From Petrosia ficiformis (Eukaryota; Porifera; Demospongiae; Haplosclerida; Petrosiidae): a stretch of DNA of 64,000 bases. The stretch is from positions 56,151,746 to 56,215,745 of the forward strand of contig OX345636.1 in the NCBI GenBank assembly GCA_947044365.1. Direction: 5' to 3'. The first letter of the stretch is position 1. Every line of letters starts with the position of its first letter. Shown piece by piece: positions 12,621 to 25,383 of the stretch. A program made the position numbers and the translations under genes. The notes below the pieces were generated by a model. It ran no database searches. It was given only the letters and a program-made list of their open reading frames with translations, and was not told the DNA's origin.

Positions 12621-13833
12621 TGTTACCACGCCCACTTCCTGTTAGTATTTAAAGCACACAGAGAACACACTTTTGGGGAAAACACTGCATATACATGTAC
12701 ATGTATCATTCTGCTATCGTATAATAATCAACTAGTCACTTAAGCCACATGACTATTAGTCAAATAGAGAAATTTGAGTCCTAGTATACAATACTGCGTT
12801 ATGAAGTATTCTTACCAATTGGATTAGTTGAAGTTTCTTTTCCTTTTTGATGCATTCTAAAGTGTCTAGTAACAGTACCATGTGCAGCCTCACTCTCTAT
12901 AGTCTTACCATCAGGACATATTAATACACTAGTCATCATACCAAGACTACCATATCCTAATGTATAGAAAATGATGGATAATTAATGATACCATCAGGAC
13001 ATACCAGGACTACCATATGGTAATGTAGAAAATTTTACATTTACACAACTACATGTATGCATTTATCATAATTATGAGAGAGAGGGAGGGACACCTTCCC
13101 AAAAGATACATGTTCATGAATTTTTTCTACATGCAATATTTTCCCAACTACAATAGCCTCTCAATAAAACAATAATATGACATTATTAAGTTTACATACA
13201 ATGGATCACATACAAAATCAAGATAATTCATTAGATATGATTACAATAAAATGTATTACATGTACAATAGTACTACAGTGTTTAGAAGTACAGTTGACTA
13301 TCATAGAGGAGCATTATGATAGGAAGTTAGTGTAGTAGATGTGTACTGTATGTACATGTACATCTACAGTGTGGGAACACATGTAATTGAGGACTATAGT
13401 GTATATATACATGTACATGTACACACCATGTATACACTAGGGCTGTGACGAAGGTTAAAAATCTACCTTCAAAGTCAAGGTTGGAAAGTTCACACAATTT
13501 TATCAATGTTGCACTCATCATACATGTACACGTATATAGATTATAGAAAGACACTAAAACTGAATTAGTACTTTATAATGAGTATTATTCATATTCTCGT
13601 TGCTGTTTCTACTCTGATTTAGCATTGTTGGACTGAGAAGAGAGACAGAAAACAGCCAAGCAACATCCTCAATTATATAGAGAATGCACAAACATTAAAG
13701 TGGGCATGTCAGTGAAAGCTTTGAAAGAGAAAGTGATCTTTGAATGTTTGCCAAACTAAGGCTTCAAAGTTTAGCCCATTCCTCCCAGCCTTATGGTATA
13801 TACATGTACTTTGTATTATCACCATAACTATTA

Positions 13834-14363
<530 letters not shown>

Positions 14364-14460
14364 GTTCATACCATATCCCTTTAGCTTCATACTTGCTCTT
14401 GTACTGCATACATCATTAAATATTCATTACCTTGGTAACTCATTTAATATTCATCATTTA

Positions 14461-14559
<99 letters not shown>

Positions 14560-14849
14560 CTATTCTATAATCTGTTCACATTCACGATGTCCTCAAAATT
14601 ATGATGTGATGATTTTATATGTAACATAATGTATAGTTTAATGTCATAAGGTTAATACATGATTATACTGTAACTCAATAATGAACCTATGGATTTAAAT
14701 TTAGCATACACAAAAAAGAACGGGAAGGATAATTACATGTGTATATGCAAATGGTACTGGTAAAAAGATTGTTGGTCATTTCAAACTAAATTTAGGAGCA
14801 TTTTTCTGAGGACAAGGTGAATGTGAATGACCTTTAGTTAATAACACCA

Positions 14850-15008
14850 TAGTGTTGTTTTAGTGTGACTATAGTGACCACTTTTAGTTATACATGTAAC
14901 TAGTTATAGTATGCCTAGTCTCTCAAACTTATTGTTTAGCTATACTTGTACATTTAGTAAAAAAAAATTAGGAAGGGTTTTAGTTTAATTAACTAAAAAA
15001 CAACACTA
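14850..15008. mobile_element. TAGTGTTGTTTTAG-family MITE copy
   Basis: Left terminus tagtgttgttttag and right terminus aacaacacta as in the complete copy at 24083-24378; the interior is diverged. The flanking octamers do not match well, so the target duplication has decayed or the ends are slightly misjudged. It lies in an IDH intron. Confidence 0.55.
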
Positions 15009-15356
15009 GTACACACCCTTAGTGAGTAAGCTATAATTGTGCCTTGTGAGGGTCTTTTCATAATGGTCTCGGAGGAGCAGGTATGAGAGCATTAGAAATC
15101 AGGACTTTCTGGTTAACAGCTGTTTCTAACTCTCTCTCAAAGACCAACATTGTAACTGGCTTAAGGAACAGTATCACAACCAGCGAAACCAAAGCTCTCC
15201 TAATCAGTCAATTAATGGTGTGGCACATAAAAGAATGCTCGCTCGAGCTCTACTGCTTGTAGCTAAGTAGCTTAGGTAGAAACTGGAAATAATAGCTAGC
15301 TATTCTACCTGAAATATATTCCTAAAGTTCTACAAGGTCCTTTAATAGGTAAGAAG

Positions 15357-16099
15357 TAGGGCTGCCGCGATATAATAAAATATCGATATATCACGATATT
15401 TACTCCACGATATATCGTATCGTGAACGTTTTTTTATATCGATAATAATGATTATCTATTAACGCGTTTTCAATTATTCCCGTTTGTGGGCGTGGTGCGA
15501 AAGAAATTAGTAGAAAATTTCTAATTGATTTTATATTATGAAATCATGGAATATAAAAGAAACCGATATGCACACAGCATGAAGAAGATGTTTATTTAGT
15601 TTAATGGAGCCCAAAAATCGAAGCTACATGCCTAACAAAAGCGATAAAGAGACGCTAATTGTGGGCGTTGCCACTGACTACTACACTTTCAAACACTCGC
15701 CTTGCTGCTTTCCTGTAGCTAACGAAGCATGTTTTTGGTATCTGCAGCTTTCTTAGATAGTCTTCTGTCTAACTAAGTCAGTTAAAAGTCACTGCTATTT
15801 AAAATGCAGAAGTTATGCAGGCAAGTATAGAGGTGGGCGTTGCCCGTGGAAGTACTAAACTTTCAAGCGCTCGTCTTACTAATTAACATAAACTGTTGAT
15901 TATAATTATTTTCTGATTTTAAAACACTATAGTTGTCTAATGGCTGCTTTGATCATTTCATTTAACCAACTTGACTATTTTACTTAACTATAATAATTAT
16001 TAAGTGAAATTAATTAAAAAATATCGTGATATATATCATATCGTGATATTGTACTCCACGATATACAATACATGTATTTTCTATATCGTGCCAGCCCTA
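15357..16099. mobile_element. 743-bp hAT-like non-autonomous element
   Basis: Ends are TAGGGCTGCCGCGATATA and, inverted, TATATCGTGCCAGCCCTA. Perfect 8-bp target duplications gtaagaag lie at 15349-15356 and 16100-16107. Both subterminal regions are rich in atatcgtgatat-like palindromic motifs, which often bind transposase in hAT elements. The middle (about 15630-15900) contains a copy of the dispersed repeat also found at 34640, so this is a composite. No transposase is present. Confidence 0.88.
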
Positions 16100-16847
16100 G
16101 TAAGAAGAGTACATAATTAAAACAATAACTATAATAGGCATGACACCATAAAGCGAATACTTTTTCTCTATATATCTTGTCAACAGGTCTTTGATATGGG
16201 TACTATTTGCTTCCTACTGCCAAAACAAGTATCCACACTAATTAATTAACCAATCCCCTAGTATGAGGTAACTTCCTTAACTACACATGTATAATTATAT
16301 ATATACAATGTATACTATACACAGGGCCATCAGCATAATTCCACATTAATATGTAATTATACAGTAAAACCTATGAGAAGCAATCATGAATGTGAACAGG
16401 CTTTAGCAGTACTAAAAATCATTTGTGTAATGAAACTGTGTAAACAGTAGAGTACAAACATAATACAATGAGCTTGAAAAGGTCAATATAATGACTATAC
16501 ATGTACATGTATATAATATAGGTTTCGTGTACATAATCAAATTACATCATTTAGTGGTTAGCCACTTTATAAACATGTACAATACCACAAGTACATACCT
16601 CATGTACAAGGGCCATCCTTTATCAAGAGCATACTCCATAGAGCTATAAGCAAAATCAGTAATACTCTTATCAGTATTGTACATTCCCAGAGTGACACCT
16701 CCACCATCCTTAAACTCAAAGATGGTATGTCTTTGTGGTTCTCCACCAGCTGCTGGCGTGTATACAAGTTCCATTTTACCAGGACAAGGTACAACAATGC
16801 CAGTAGCTTTATACTATAATATGAATAATAATATACATGAGGATAAT

Positions 16848-17295
16848 TAGTGTTGTTTTAGTATAACTACTTTTAGTTATAGTTTAGTTAACTAAGATGA
16901 AAATATTAGGCTTACTAAAAGGGTTTAGTTCTAAAATCTGTCCAACCTGAGAAGATCCTCAGAAAATTCAAATTAACTTTCGTTTATTTAGACCAATCTT
17001 GACATTTTTGGTATCACTGAGTTCCTCCCACAGGTGCGCATCTCATGGAATTTGAATTATTTCAATAACTGTTATAATTCTGGAGATACTGATCTACTGT
17101 ACACACTGCTCTCTCTACTTCTGGGCATCAACTTAGCTTGGATGGACTTTAGTTAACTAACTAAAAGTGTCCATTGTTGGTGAGGTTTTATTTTAGTTAG
17201 TTGTAATTATTGCAGTAGATATGTAATTTATTTAGTTAAGTAAAAGTCATATTGCCTTAGTAAAAGGGGCATTAGTAATAACTAAAACAATAATA
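16848..17295. mobile_element. TAGTGTTGTTTTAG-family MITE, longer diverged copy
   Basis: Starts tagtgttgttttag and ends near aactaaaacaataata; internal 'actaaaagtg' and 'agttaactaa' blocks are shared with 24083-24378. Its middle (about 16925-17150) is unrelated to the short copies. No perfect target duplication could be found. Confidence 0.5.
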
Positions 17296-18059
17296 ATAGA
17301 TACATGTAAACGTGTACATGTATAACAGTTTAAAATCATTCATCAGCTGAACAATAAATTAATTTGATTAGTCAAGAATGCTACTGTAATTAAACGGGTG
17401 TGTCATCAACTAAATAGGGAAGTGGATTTAAGAAAAATAGGATTTGAATTACATGTACATGTACATACAAAAGAAACAATTTCTCAGCGCAAAGTACATG
17501 TAACAGTCATCTTGCTGGTCTGTACTGAAGTGCACATTCTATCATGTATCGTGCACCACACTTATTAATCAACTGAGACCAACACCCAACTTGCCAGAAT
17601 GATGCAACTTAACACAAAATACATGTACAATGCATGTGTGATGATCATACATGTACATGTATACATTAAGTATAGATTCAACCCCATAGAAAGCAAAGGG
17701 ATGGCCCTACAAAGGTCAGTGATTATAGCTACAATTACTATATGCACAAGTAAAAGTATAAAACAATAGAAAATGTATATCTTAATTTGGTTAACTAAAT
17801 CAACTAGCCATTTAAAACACACCTGATCCCCATATGCATGTCTGCCAATAACAATAGACTTTGTCCATTCAGGTACAAGCCAAGGAATATTCTTACATAT
17901 TATTGCCTCACGAAACACAGTTCTTCCTAAGATATTACGTATGGTACCATTAGGTGACTTCCACATCTGCTTGAGTCCGAATTCCTCAACTTTGACCTCA
18001 TCAGGTGTAATTGTAGCACAAATTATACTTACTAATAGCCTCAGCACACTCAACAGTAA

Positions 18060-19163
18060 CTATATGTATGTACATGTAATTATACATTGTAAATGTATAC
18101 TGTATATAATGTGACAGTATAATGTACACATATATAATTTTACATATAAATAATTATATAATTATTATAATTATGTATATTATACATCTATGTATATACA
18201 CTATAAACACGATAAGTGAACATGGATACGAAATTTAGTCATTTGGTAAATACTAATTGTCAAGCACTTACATGTATATTTAAACACTTTGGTAATCAAG
18301 AAGAATATCTATTGCTCCACCTGGATACCAAATTTACGTAGTTAGTTTTCTCTGCTAGATGGTGGAGTAACGACCTTTTAAAGGCGACAAATTACATGTA
18401 TTATACTAAATGACTGATTTTTGCATCCATGATAACATAATATATAATGTACATGTATATAATTATTACTGATTGAATACATGGTTTCATTGCTTTTCTG
18501 TACAAAGTAGTTAATAGCCAAAATGTAAATCCTAAAGTTTGATTGAAAATTTCCTCCTACAAATAGCTGATTTTTCCAAACAGTCACATGTACAGTACCC
18601 CTCAAAATTAAGTTTACTTACATTGTACTTGTACAAAAGTACAGTACGTTTATACTTGGGTGAGATTGCATCACAGTATTGTCAATTATTGCATTGCATT
18701 GCATTTAATGTACGTCAAAGCCATACTAAAATCTCACAATTAATTATTGTGCTGCAGTTAATGTAACATAGTACGAATGTAACGTAGTATGTTGAAGCCA
18801 TGCAAAGTGGACACGTGATGCCCTGAGGTGTTGTTTTCAGAGAGTTTTCAGAGTTGTCAGAAGATGCCAAAGCTATACGGAGAGTTTAAATACTGTACTA
18901 TACTTCACCACCAAAGAAGAGGCTTAAAGGCCAAACTATTTCGAAACTAATGAACTGCCGAGGACTGAAAACAACGAAAGCTGGTTCTTAAAAAAATATA
19001 AAAACACAGGATCAATGAGAGTACAACCTGGATTAGGACGGCCATCCATTATAACAACACCAGAGATCCATGGCTGGTGATTCATTATGATTCATGACAA
19101 CCAAGATACATGTACTTGCAGCTGGTAAGGAAAAAAGAATGATTACTTTTTAACAAAGCACAA
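18060..19163. other. No intact gene; AT-rich with transposon debris
   Basis: Upstream of the remaining IDH exons, where the N-terminal IDH exons would be expected and are not found. Around 19020-19080 a plus-strand reading RVQPGLGRPSIITTPEIHG resembles the start of a helix-turn-helix of the kind found in transposases, but it is isolated and stops immediately. Confidence 0.4.
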
Positions 19164-19860
19164 TTAAATTAACCTACATTTCTTTTCCATTGTTGATTCA
19201 CGTTTAGTAGATTTCACTGATGTCTTTTTTGTTGTCTTTGCTTTAGTATTTTTTATACTTTGTTTTCCTGCCTTACCTATTTGAGTATTTGGTTTTTTCA
19301 CTTTAAGGTTGGGTATTGGCTGTGCATTCTCTTTTCCTGAAGAAAAATAAGTATAAAACATAACTGTGAGCATCAGAATTGAAACAAACCTCTGCTACGT
19401 TTTCTGGTTTCTTTCAAGTCAAAGTTTTCCACTTGGATATTACAAAATGATTGATATCAGGAGTAGCCACCATTAATGAATGTTTCTGCAATGGCTTCAA
19501 CTGATTTACGTGCCTACATTGTTTCAAATACCATTACAATAAAATAATTGCTAAGCTAATAGAACTCACCAGTTGCAAGAGCAATTCCTGAGTATTGTTT
19601 CCCATGATACCGAAATATACATTGTGATCAAGCCCGGCTGTAAGTTATCATATGTAGGAGATAACAACTCATCTACCCAGACAATGCTAGTAGAGCTATC
19701 ACAATCAAAACATATTAGCACACCAACTCCTAGAGAGATGTAGAGTAATATGAGATTGGAATATTTAATAAACTGGTTTTAGTTTAACTTACTTGCTTCA
19801 TCCTGAAGTTGTTTCCATTTTCCAATAAGCAGCAATATCAACTCACGTGTAACACGTGAA
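19164..19860 (-). pseudogene. Unrecognised minus-strand gene relic, probably transposon-related
   Basis: Coding-like blocks separated by gt...ag boundaries, in gene order: VTRELILLLIGKWKQLQDEA (about 19800-19860); VGVLICFDCDSSTSIVWVDE (about 19630-19735); CIFRYHGKQYSGIALATG (about 19570-19625, in a different frame from the preceding block, implying a frameshift); and a Lys/Thr-rich C-terminus (19164-19340, KAKTTKKTSVKSTKRE). Family not identified. The frame conflict points to a broken copy. Confidence 0.45.
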
Positions 19861-19938
19861 AACACGCCCAGTTCTTAATAAACCTGTGAATAATTCAATT
19901 CTTTACAACAATCAATTGTACGGTATATATACATAATT

Positions 19939-20675
19939 ACCCTCGCCGCGTAGCGTAGGCGGAAGGGTAAGGTAATCGTTTTGTCTGTGTGTCTCTGTGT
20001 CTGTTAGCACTTTTTCTGGAAAAATAAAAACATTGACAATTCAAATGGGGTACTGGTAGACTTCAAATTATACAAGGAAAAAAATTAACGTAGGAATTCT
20101 TCTAAAACCTTTTGGTTCTAAAGTTATGACAATGTTTATAACTCACAGTTACCGTTTCACAACTTTAAGATGAAACGAGGGCAATAACGAGAGTAAATAT
20201 GGACACAAAAAACACAAGTGATCCTGTTTCATGGCTGTCGCTAGCCAAGAAACACTTCAAACCAAGAACAATCGAGGTAATGGTTGCTACTACACCACCA
20301 TTGATGCAAGATAGAAAGCTACCTAGCTCCACCTACAGGTAGTGCATGCGTCATGTACTAAACACGTGGTAGAGGCGATTCAATAGTCAATACGTTTTCA
20401 CACGGAGACTTTAGAGGTAGACTTGAGAACTTCTTCATTGTTTGAGAATTAGATGTAAGATATAATTATATACAAATTATACATTTCATTGATATCCTTA
20501 TTTTGTCTTTTAGAATATAAAGTTATAACAGTTTTAATTAATGCCCATAAATGTTTTTCAAATTTATATATCTATTCATGTAACAAAAGTATTGTTGTTT
20601 GTTTCATACACAAACTTTATTATATTTTGAAAAAAATTGTAGTGCTTTGTATTACTTTGCCATGTAGGCGAGGGT
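19939..20675. mobile_element. Possible element with ACCCTCGCC ends
   Basis: ACCCTCGCC at 19939-19947 and its complement GGCGAGGGT at 20667-20675 face each other about 740 bp apart. The left end includes an imperfect palindrome (gccgcgtagcgtaggcgg). No clear target duplication and no protein were found. It may be a single element or chance pairing of two fragments. Confidence 0.4.
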
Positions 20676-20722
20676 CCCATCCCGACGGCACTCGTTTTGA
20701 TGGGTACTGTACATGTTCTAAT

Positions 20723-20880
20723 CAGGGCATAAACGAAGGTGATTTTACACCTTTGAAGGTTTGTTTCAACTAGAACAAGAAGGTTCACGAAAGTGTAACT
20801 ATGAATGTATTAACTTTGTACCTATACAAGTGTTTCTCTAATGGGAGACCTCTTAATTCAGAAGATGGCAGATGGGATTG
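20723..20880. mobile_element. Truncated copy of the CAGGGCATAAAC hAT-like MITE
   Basis: Begins CAGGGCATAAACGAAGGTGA and matches the first part of the 13976-14363 MITE up to about the 'gcagatgggat' region, then diverges. No right terminus was found. Confidence 0.75.
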
Positions 20881-22132
20881 GTGGAAAGAGGAGTTGTTAA
20901 ACATACTTATTTGTCATACTGTAGCATGAGCAGTTGAAAAGTCTACCAAACACTGTTAATGCATTATTATATTTTAGCTAGCTATGTGCTTAATAGTCGT
21001 AACAATTACTTAAATTGCATTTATGTATCTATGTATCAGTTTAGCTTCTGTATATCCATCTATCAATACATCAATTATTCATCAATATAACATAATCTAT
21101 TCCTCAGATATATCTTCTTATGATAAAGATGTGATTTAAACAGATTACACAAGTAATTCTCTCAGAAACATTTTATAAAAGTACATGAACATAAATCTGT
21201 CTGTCTGTTTGTCAATGTACATGTATTCATGTATATTATATTTATATATAATTATATTTATTATATATGTTATATCTGTACAATATGTTAATAGAACATT
21301 GATAACGAGAATGAAGAAACTGAACTTATTGTAGAGAAGATCATAACTCTATCATAAGGTTTGGATTTAGTTCCGATCTACCTGTACATGTAGTGTACAT
21401 GTAGTGGTATATGTACTTGTGCTAATATCAATATTACATGTACATGTATTACATGTAATATCAAGTGGTATATTTGTGATATCTAGTTGATGCGATCAGT
21501 TTCAACTTAAGCATTACATACAAGCACACATTTTTGCTTCTAATTCCTCACATTACGATACACTAGTGAGACCACAAAGAGTGTACAAACACAACAAAAA
21601 CTCCATTAATCTCCAAAAGTTAGAGTAGACTTTTTAAGAATGCTAGATATACCAATATATTTTCACTAGAAGTTTGAAGAAAGCAGTTTCAGTATTCTAC
21701 AGGGTATTGTCCATTATTTGTGTGTTTAAAGTAATTATCCAGGTACCCCAATATTCACTGGACAGATATTTAAATTTTCTGTAGCAGTATTGGTGACATC
21801 ATGTATAGTATAGGTCATGTGTTGGGCAACTGTCCTTATGAAACACTTATGCAGGAAATTTACAAATTTTCTGCAAAATTTCAGCTGCAAGGCAGTGCAA
21901 ATTCCCTGTACACCGACATGTGCAGTAAATTGTGAAGTACACATCATATTTCAGCATGCAAGTAATTGCAACCTACATTTGATATGTCATGCAATATGTC
22001 CTTTGAAGTTGACATTTATAATAATAATAATAATAATGAAATAATAAATGAATTGCTAAATAAATTCAATGACAATAATTATGAACACCTGTCACTAGAG
22101 AATCACATGTTTAAATCAGAAACTGTTCATGG
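20881..22132. other. No gene seen; AT-rich with acatgtacatgt tracts
   Basis: No exon-like segment with conserved coding content. It contains short acatgtacatgt palindromic runs near 21380-21450 and an (ATA)n tract at about 22018-22037. Confidence 0.4.
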
Positions 22133-23595
22133 TCAGTTAACATTTACTGCCCACTTAGGAAGTAGGGAATTAACCGGAATGTTCCTGGTAGAAGAATTTC
22201 CTACGCAACGTTTTTTTGTTTGACGTAGAGCTTGGTTAGACTTACAGTCCTTTGTGTACTCATCAAGCCTGTTAAACATTGCATCAACTTTAGAAGATCT
22301 CCAAGGTAATGGATGAACAACAAGCACCTCCTCCTCATCAACTGCACTTTCTTCACTACTTATCAAATCCAATATCATGATCTTCTCCCACAGAACTTTG
22401 TCTCCTAGAAAATTCCATTTTTTCTAAACTGGATTTCCTTTCGGTCAGCTTCTGCAGAATACAAAATAATTATAATTAACAATGTGTTGAATACATGTGT
22501 TGTTAGCGCTGAAACAAATATTTGTTTATCCAGACATTTGTTTGTGTTATCCAAATATTCGTTGAATTTTTGGCATAACCAGTTGTGTTTGCACATGCAC
22601 AGAAACATTTATAGTACATGTCATAGGTGGAGTAATTGGTATAGTAGGTTCAGTGATAGCTAGTTGTACCACGTTTTAGACAAAAATCTCACACACATGT
22701 AGTAGAGAAATGTGACTGAGACAATTATTTAATTAAATAAATGGTGTTGATTAATAATAGATAGTTAAACACTAAGAACTGTATTTTATAGTATGGTGTG
22801 TTAAGATAAAGGTGGCATGGTTGAAAAGGTTCTCACGTTCAAAGAGCACTGATTAGCATGCAAATGCTCAATAGAGGTCATGCCATCTCATGTACTGGTA
22901 TCCCATGTAGTTATTTACAGCAAAATGATGAGCTAATACTAAATGTCACTAGAAAGAATTTATGACAATAAAAAAGCTAATATTCGAATGTTAGTTCACT
23001 ATGATTAGCAAATATCAAAAAACTAGAAGCAGCATTGTTTCAGCCCTAGTGTGCTGTGTGCATGTGAAATAAGTATCTATGCATGAATATATGTATGTGT
23101 AGCAGTCTTTAATAGTGGTACCAACAATTAATTTAACATAATTATATACATGTACAGAGCAAATATGCATGACACAGGGTCCTGTACATGTGTAGGCATA
23201 CACATAAAATGCTAACCCTAACAAGACATTCATGTTTTCGTTTCAGCTTCTGTTTTTGTGCTGCTATTCCACGGTGATGAATTGATTCTTCTTCACATTT
23301 ACTGCGATAGAACCTGTATGCTGCATCTAAATTATAGAAGTAATGTATGATTGAATTTTTTACACATATATGTTCTTACCACGAATGTGCTGTGTAGTAA
23401 ACGTTTGATTCAAGCCTTTAACTTCTTTGATTAGCTTATCAAGTTTCACGACATCTGAAATTAAATCTATAGTATAATGTAAAAGTTATTATAATTTAGT
23501 TTAATAACTTGGCAAACTCACCCACGCTCAATTTTCCAGCCTTCAAAATTGTCATCTTCATCCTTTAGCTTGTTGTATACACGCCTAGTTTCTTT
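22133..23595 (-). pseudogene. Unrecognised minus-strand multi-exon relic (transposon-type C-terminus)
   Basis: Blocks in gene order, bounded by plausible splice sites: KETRRVYNKLKDEDDNFEGW (about 23525-23595); VVKLDKLIKEVKGLNQTF (about 23390-23455); AAYRFYRSKCEEESIHHRG (about 23240-23325); a basic block LTERKSSLEKMEFSRRQSS (about 22395-22455); and 22133-22378, an acidic stretch then HPLPWRSSKVDAMFNRLDE and QALRQTKKR. The frame of the basic block runs to a stop while the last block reads in another frame, so at least one frameshift is present. The HPLPWRS...RQTKKR motif resembles C-termini I associate with invertebrate transposon-derived proteins, but I cannot name the family. Confidence 0.45.
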
Positions 23596-23662
23596 CTACA
23601 TACATGTACAAATTTTTATGAACCATAATTATATATTTAGCTCCAAAATTTCATATTTCAAT

Positions 23663-23925
23663 TAGTGATGCTCCGATAATCGGATCGGTAATCGATATCG
23701 ATCATTATCGGCCATTATTTTTAGTATCAGTATCGGTTATTTATGGAAAATGTAACTGATATTGTAAAAAGTGTACCAAAAATGTCATTTCAGGTGATTA
23801 AGGCATCATTAATTGCTTTTAAAATACTTATAAAATGCTCACTTTCATTGAAAGAATAAGAATCGAGAAGGTAGATTTAATATCGGATCGGTATATCGGT
23901 AAAATCTCATATCGGTGCACTACTA
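23663..23925. mobile_element. 263-bp hAT-like MITE with perfect target duplication
   Basis: Left end TAGTGATGCTCCGATA and right end, inverted, TAGTAGTGCACCGATA. Perfect 8-bp duplications atttcaat at 23655-23662 and 23926-23933. Subterminal atcggatcggtaatcgatatcg-type motifs occur on both sides. No protein. Confidence 0.9.
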
Positions 23926-24082
23926 ATTTCAATATGCTTGTGTCAGATTGTAATTTCACAAAACACAATTCATTGTTGTTTCTAAAATCAAGAAACTTCA
24001 AACCACAATTTTTTTTTTTAGTACACAGAAATTATTATTGCTTACTCGGATTTGGCTTTTTTAAGTTTAGGACTGAATGTAC

Positions 24083-24378
24083 TAGTGTTGTTTTAGTTAA
24101 CTATAACTATAACTAAAACCCCTTTTAGTAAGGCATTTTGACTTTTGGTTAACTAAACTATAACTAAATTACAGGTCTATTGGAATAACTATAACTAACT
24201 GAAAGAAAAAATGGTCAATAATGCACACTTTTAGTTAGTTAACTAAAACTAAAACCCTTTTAGTAAGCCTAAAATTGTTTTAGTTAATTAACTATAACCT
24301 TAACTAAAACTGTGATAAACTAAACATACTATAACTATAACTAAAAGTGGTCATTATTGTCAAACTAAAACAACACTA
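24083..24378. mobile_element. 296-bp hAT-like MITE, reference copy of the TAGTGTTGTTTTAG family
   Basis: Ends TAGTGTTGTTTTAGTT and AACTAAAACAACACTA are perfect complements over 16 bp. Perfect 8-bp target duplications gaatgtac lie at 24075-24082 and 24379-24386. The interior is made of repeated agttaactataacta motifs in both orientations. Other copies: 14850, 16848, 45842. Confidence 0.93.
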
Positions 24379-24445
24379 GAATGTACTTACTCTTGACATG
24401 GGGTACCTTGGTGTAGCATGACGTTCAGTAGGCTTCTGGCAGCAC

Positions 24446-24628
24446 ATGTGCGATTGGAAAAAGATGGCGAGAAGAAGACTGAATGTTAAAGACTTTCTGG
24501 AAGGGTTTGATGACAGTAACTCGGACCAAGACCTAGATGACGTTGAGCCTATTTCCTCAAATTCCCCTGATTTGTCAGATGCTGAATCTGATATAAAATA
24601 TCAGACTGAGAAATTAAATCTACCATGA
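24446..24628 (+). CDS. Small acidic open frame, uncertain
   Basis: Starts MCDWKKMARRRLNVKDFLEG, then an Asp/Ser-rich stretch, then TGA: 60 residues. The composition (basic start, acidic middle) looks more like real coding sequence than the surrounding AT-rich DNA and could be the first exon or only exon of a small gene, or a transposase N-terminus. No family recognised and no partner exon seen. Confidence 0.3.
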   Translation: MCDWKKMARRRLNVKDFLEGFDDSNSDQDLDDVEPISSNSPDLSDAESDIKYQTEKLNLP

Positions 24629-24776
24629 TGATGACCCCGAAGTGCTTACTTTGGTAATCATGCGATATTACGTCATGGACAGGCTTGAGGTTTCGCCAGT
24701 TTGTGCATCAGATCTAGTCTGGCGCGGCCACGCCCTTCGGTTGGAGGAGAAAACAATGCTTACTTTCTATATTAGT

Positions 24777-25383
24777 TTGATCACAGTAATTTGCTGTAGG
24801 CCTGTGGCAATATTTGGACAAGTTTTTTTGTGGTCTAAACAGGTTTGGATTTGTTCTAAATCTTGGAACTCTGTGCCGGACTGCTATTGTATATATAATA
24901 ATTATTTTTTTATAATTAATGTGTTAGTTTGATGTAAGATTATCACAGTAATTTGCTGTAGGCCTATGGCAATGTTTGGACAAGTTTTTTGTGGTCTAAA
25001 CGGGTTTGGATTTGTTCTAAATCTTTGAACCCTGTGCCGGGCTGCTATTGTATATATAATAATTATTTATATATATATGTATTAGATTATCACAGTAATT
25101 TGCTGTAGGCCTATGGCAATGTTTTGACAAGTTTTTTGTGGTCTAAACGGGTTTGGATTTGTTCTAAATCTTTGAACCCTGTGCTGGACTGCTATTGTAA
25201 CATGTGAATATATTATAATTGTTAATTATTTATGTAATAATTATGTATTAGTTTGATGTAAGATTATCACAATAATTTGCTGTGGGCCTATGGCAATATT
25301 TGGACAAATGTTTTGTGGTCTAAAGCAGTTTGGATTTCTACAATGTAAATCTTTGAATTGTGTGCCAGAAAGCTATTGTTACA
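24777..25383. repeat. Tandem repeat, four copies of a 150-176-bp unit
   Basis: Each unit contains gatcacagtaatttgctgt, then aggcctatggcaat, then ttttgtggtctaaac, then tttggatttgttctaaatc, and ends in gctattgt plus an AT-rich spacer. Units start near 24777, 24938, 25086 and 25265. The spacer varies in length between copies, and the last copy is the most diverged. Confidence 0.85.

Noticed and set aside
13438..13650. Another hAT-like element starting tagggctgtgacgaagg
   Set aside because: Only a left-end-like sequence was seen; no matching right end or target duplication was found.
18015..18045. A hidden intron in the first IDH exon, starting at a gtaagt-like site
   Set aside because: No acceptor follows within the coding stretch that would restore the missing residues; a deletion with frameshift explains it better.
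24446..24628. Confident gene call for the acidic small open frame
   Set aside because: Composition is suggestive but there is no homology or partner exon, so it is kept only as a low-confidence entry.
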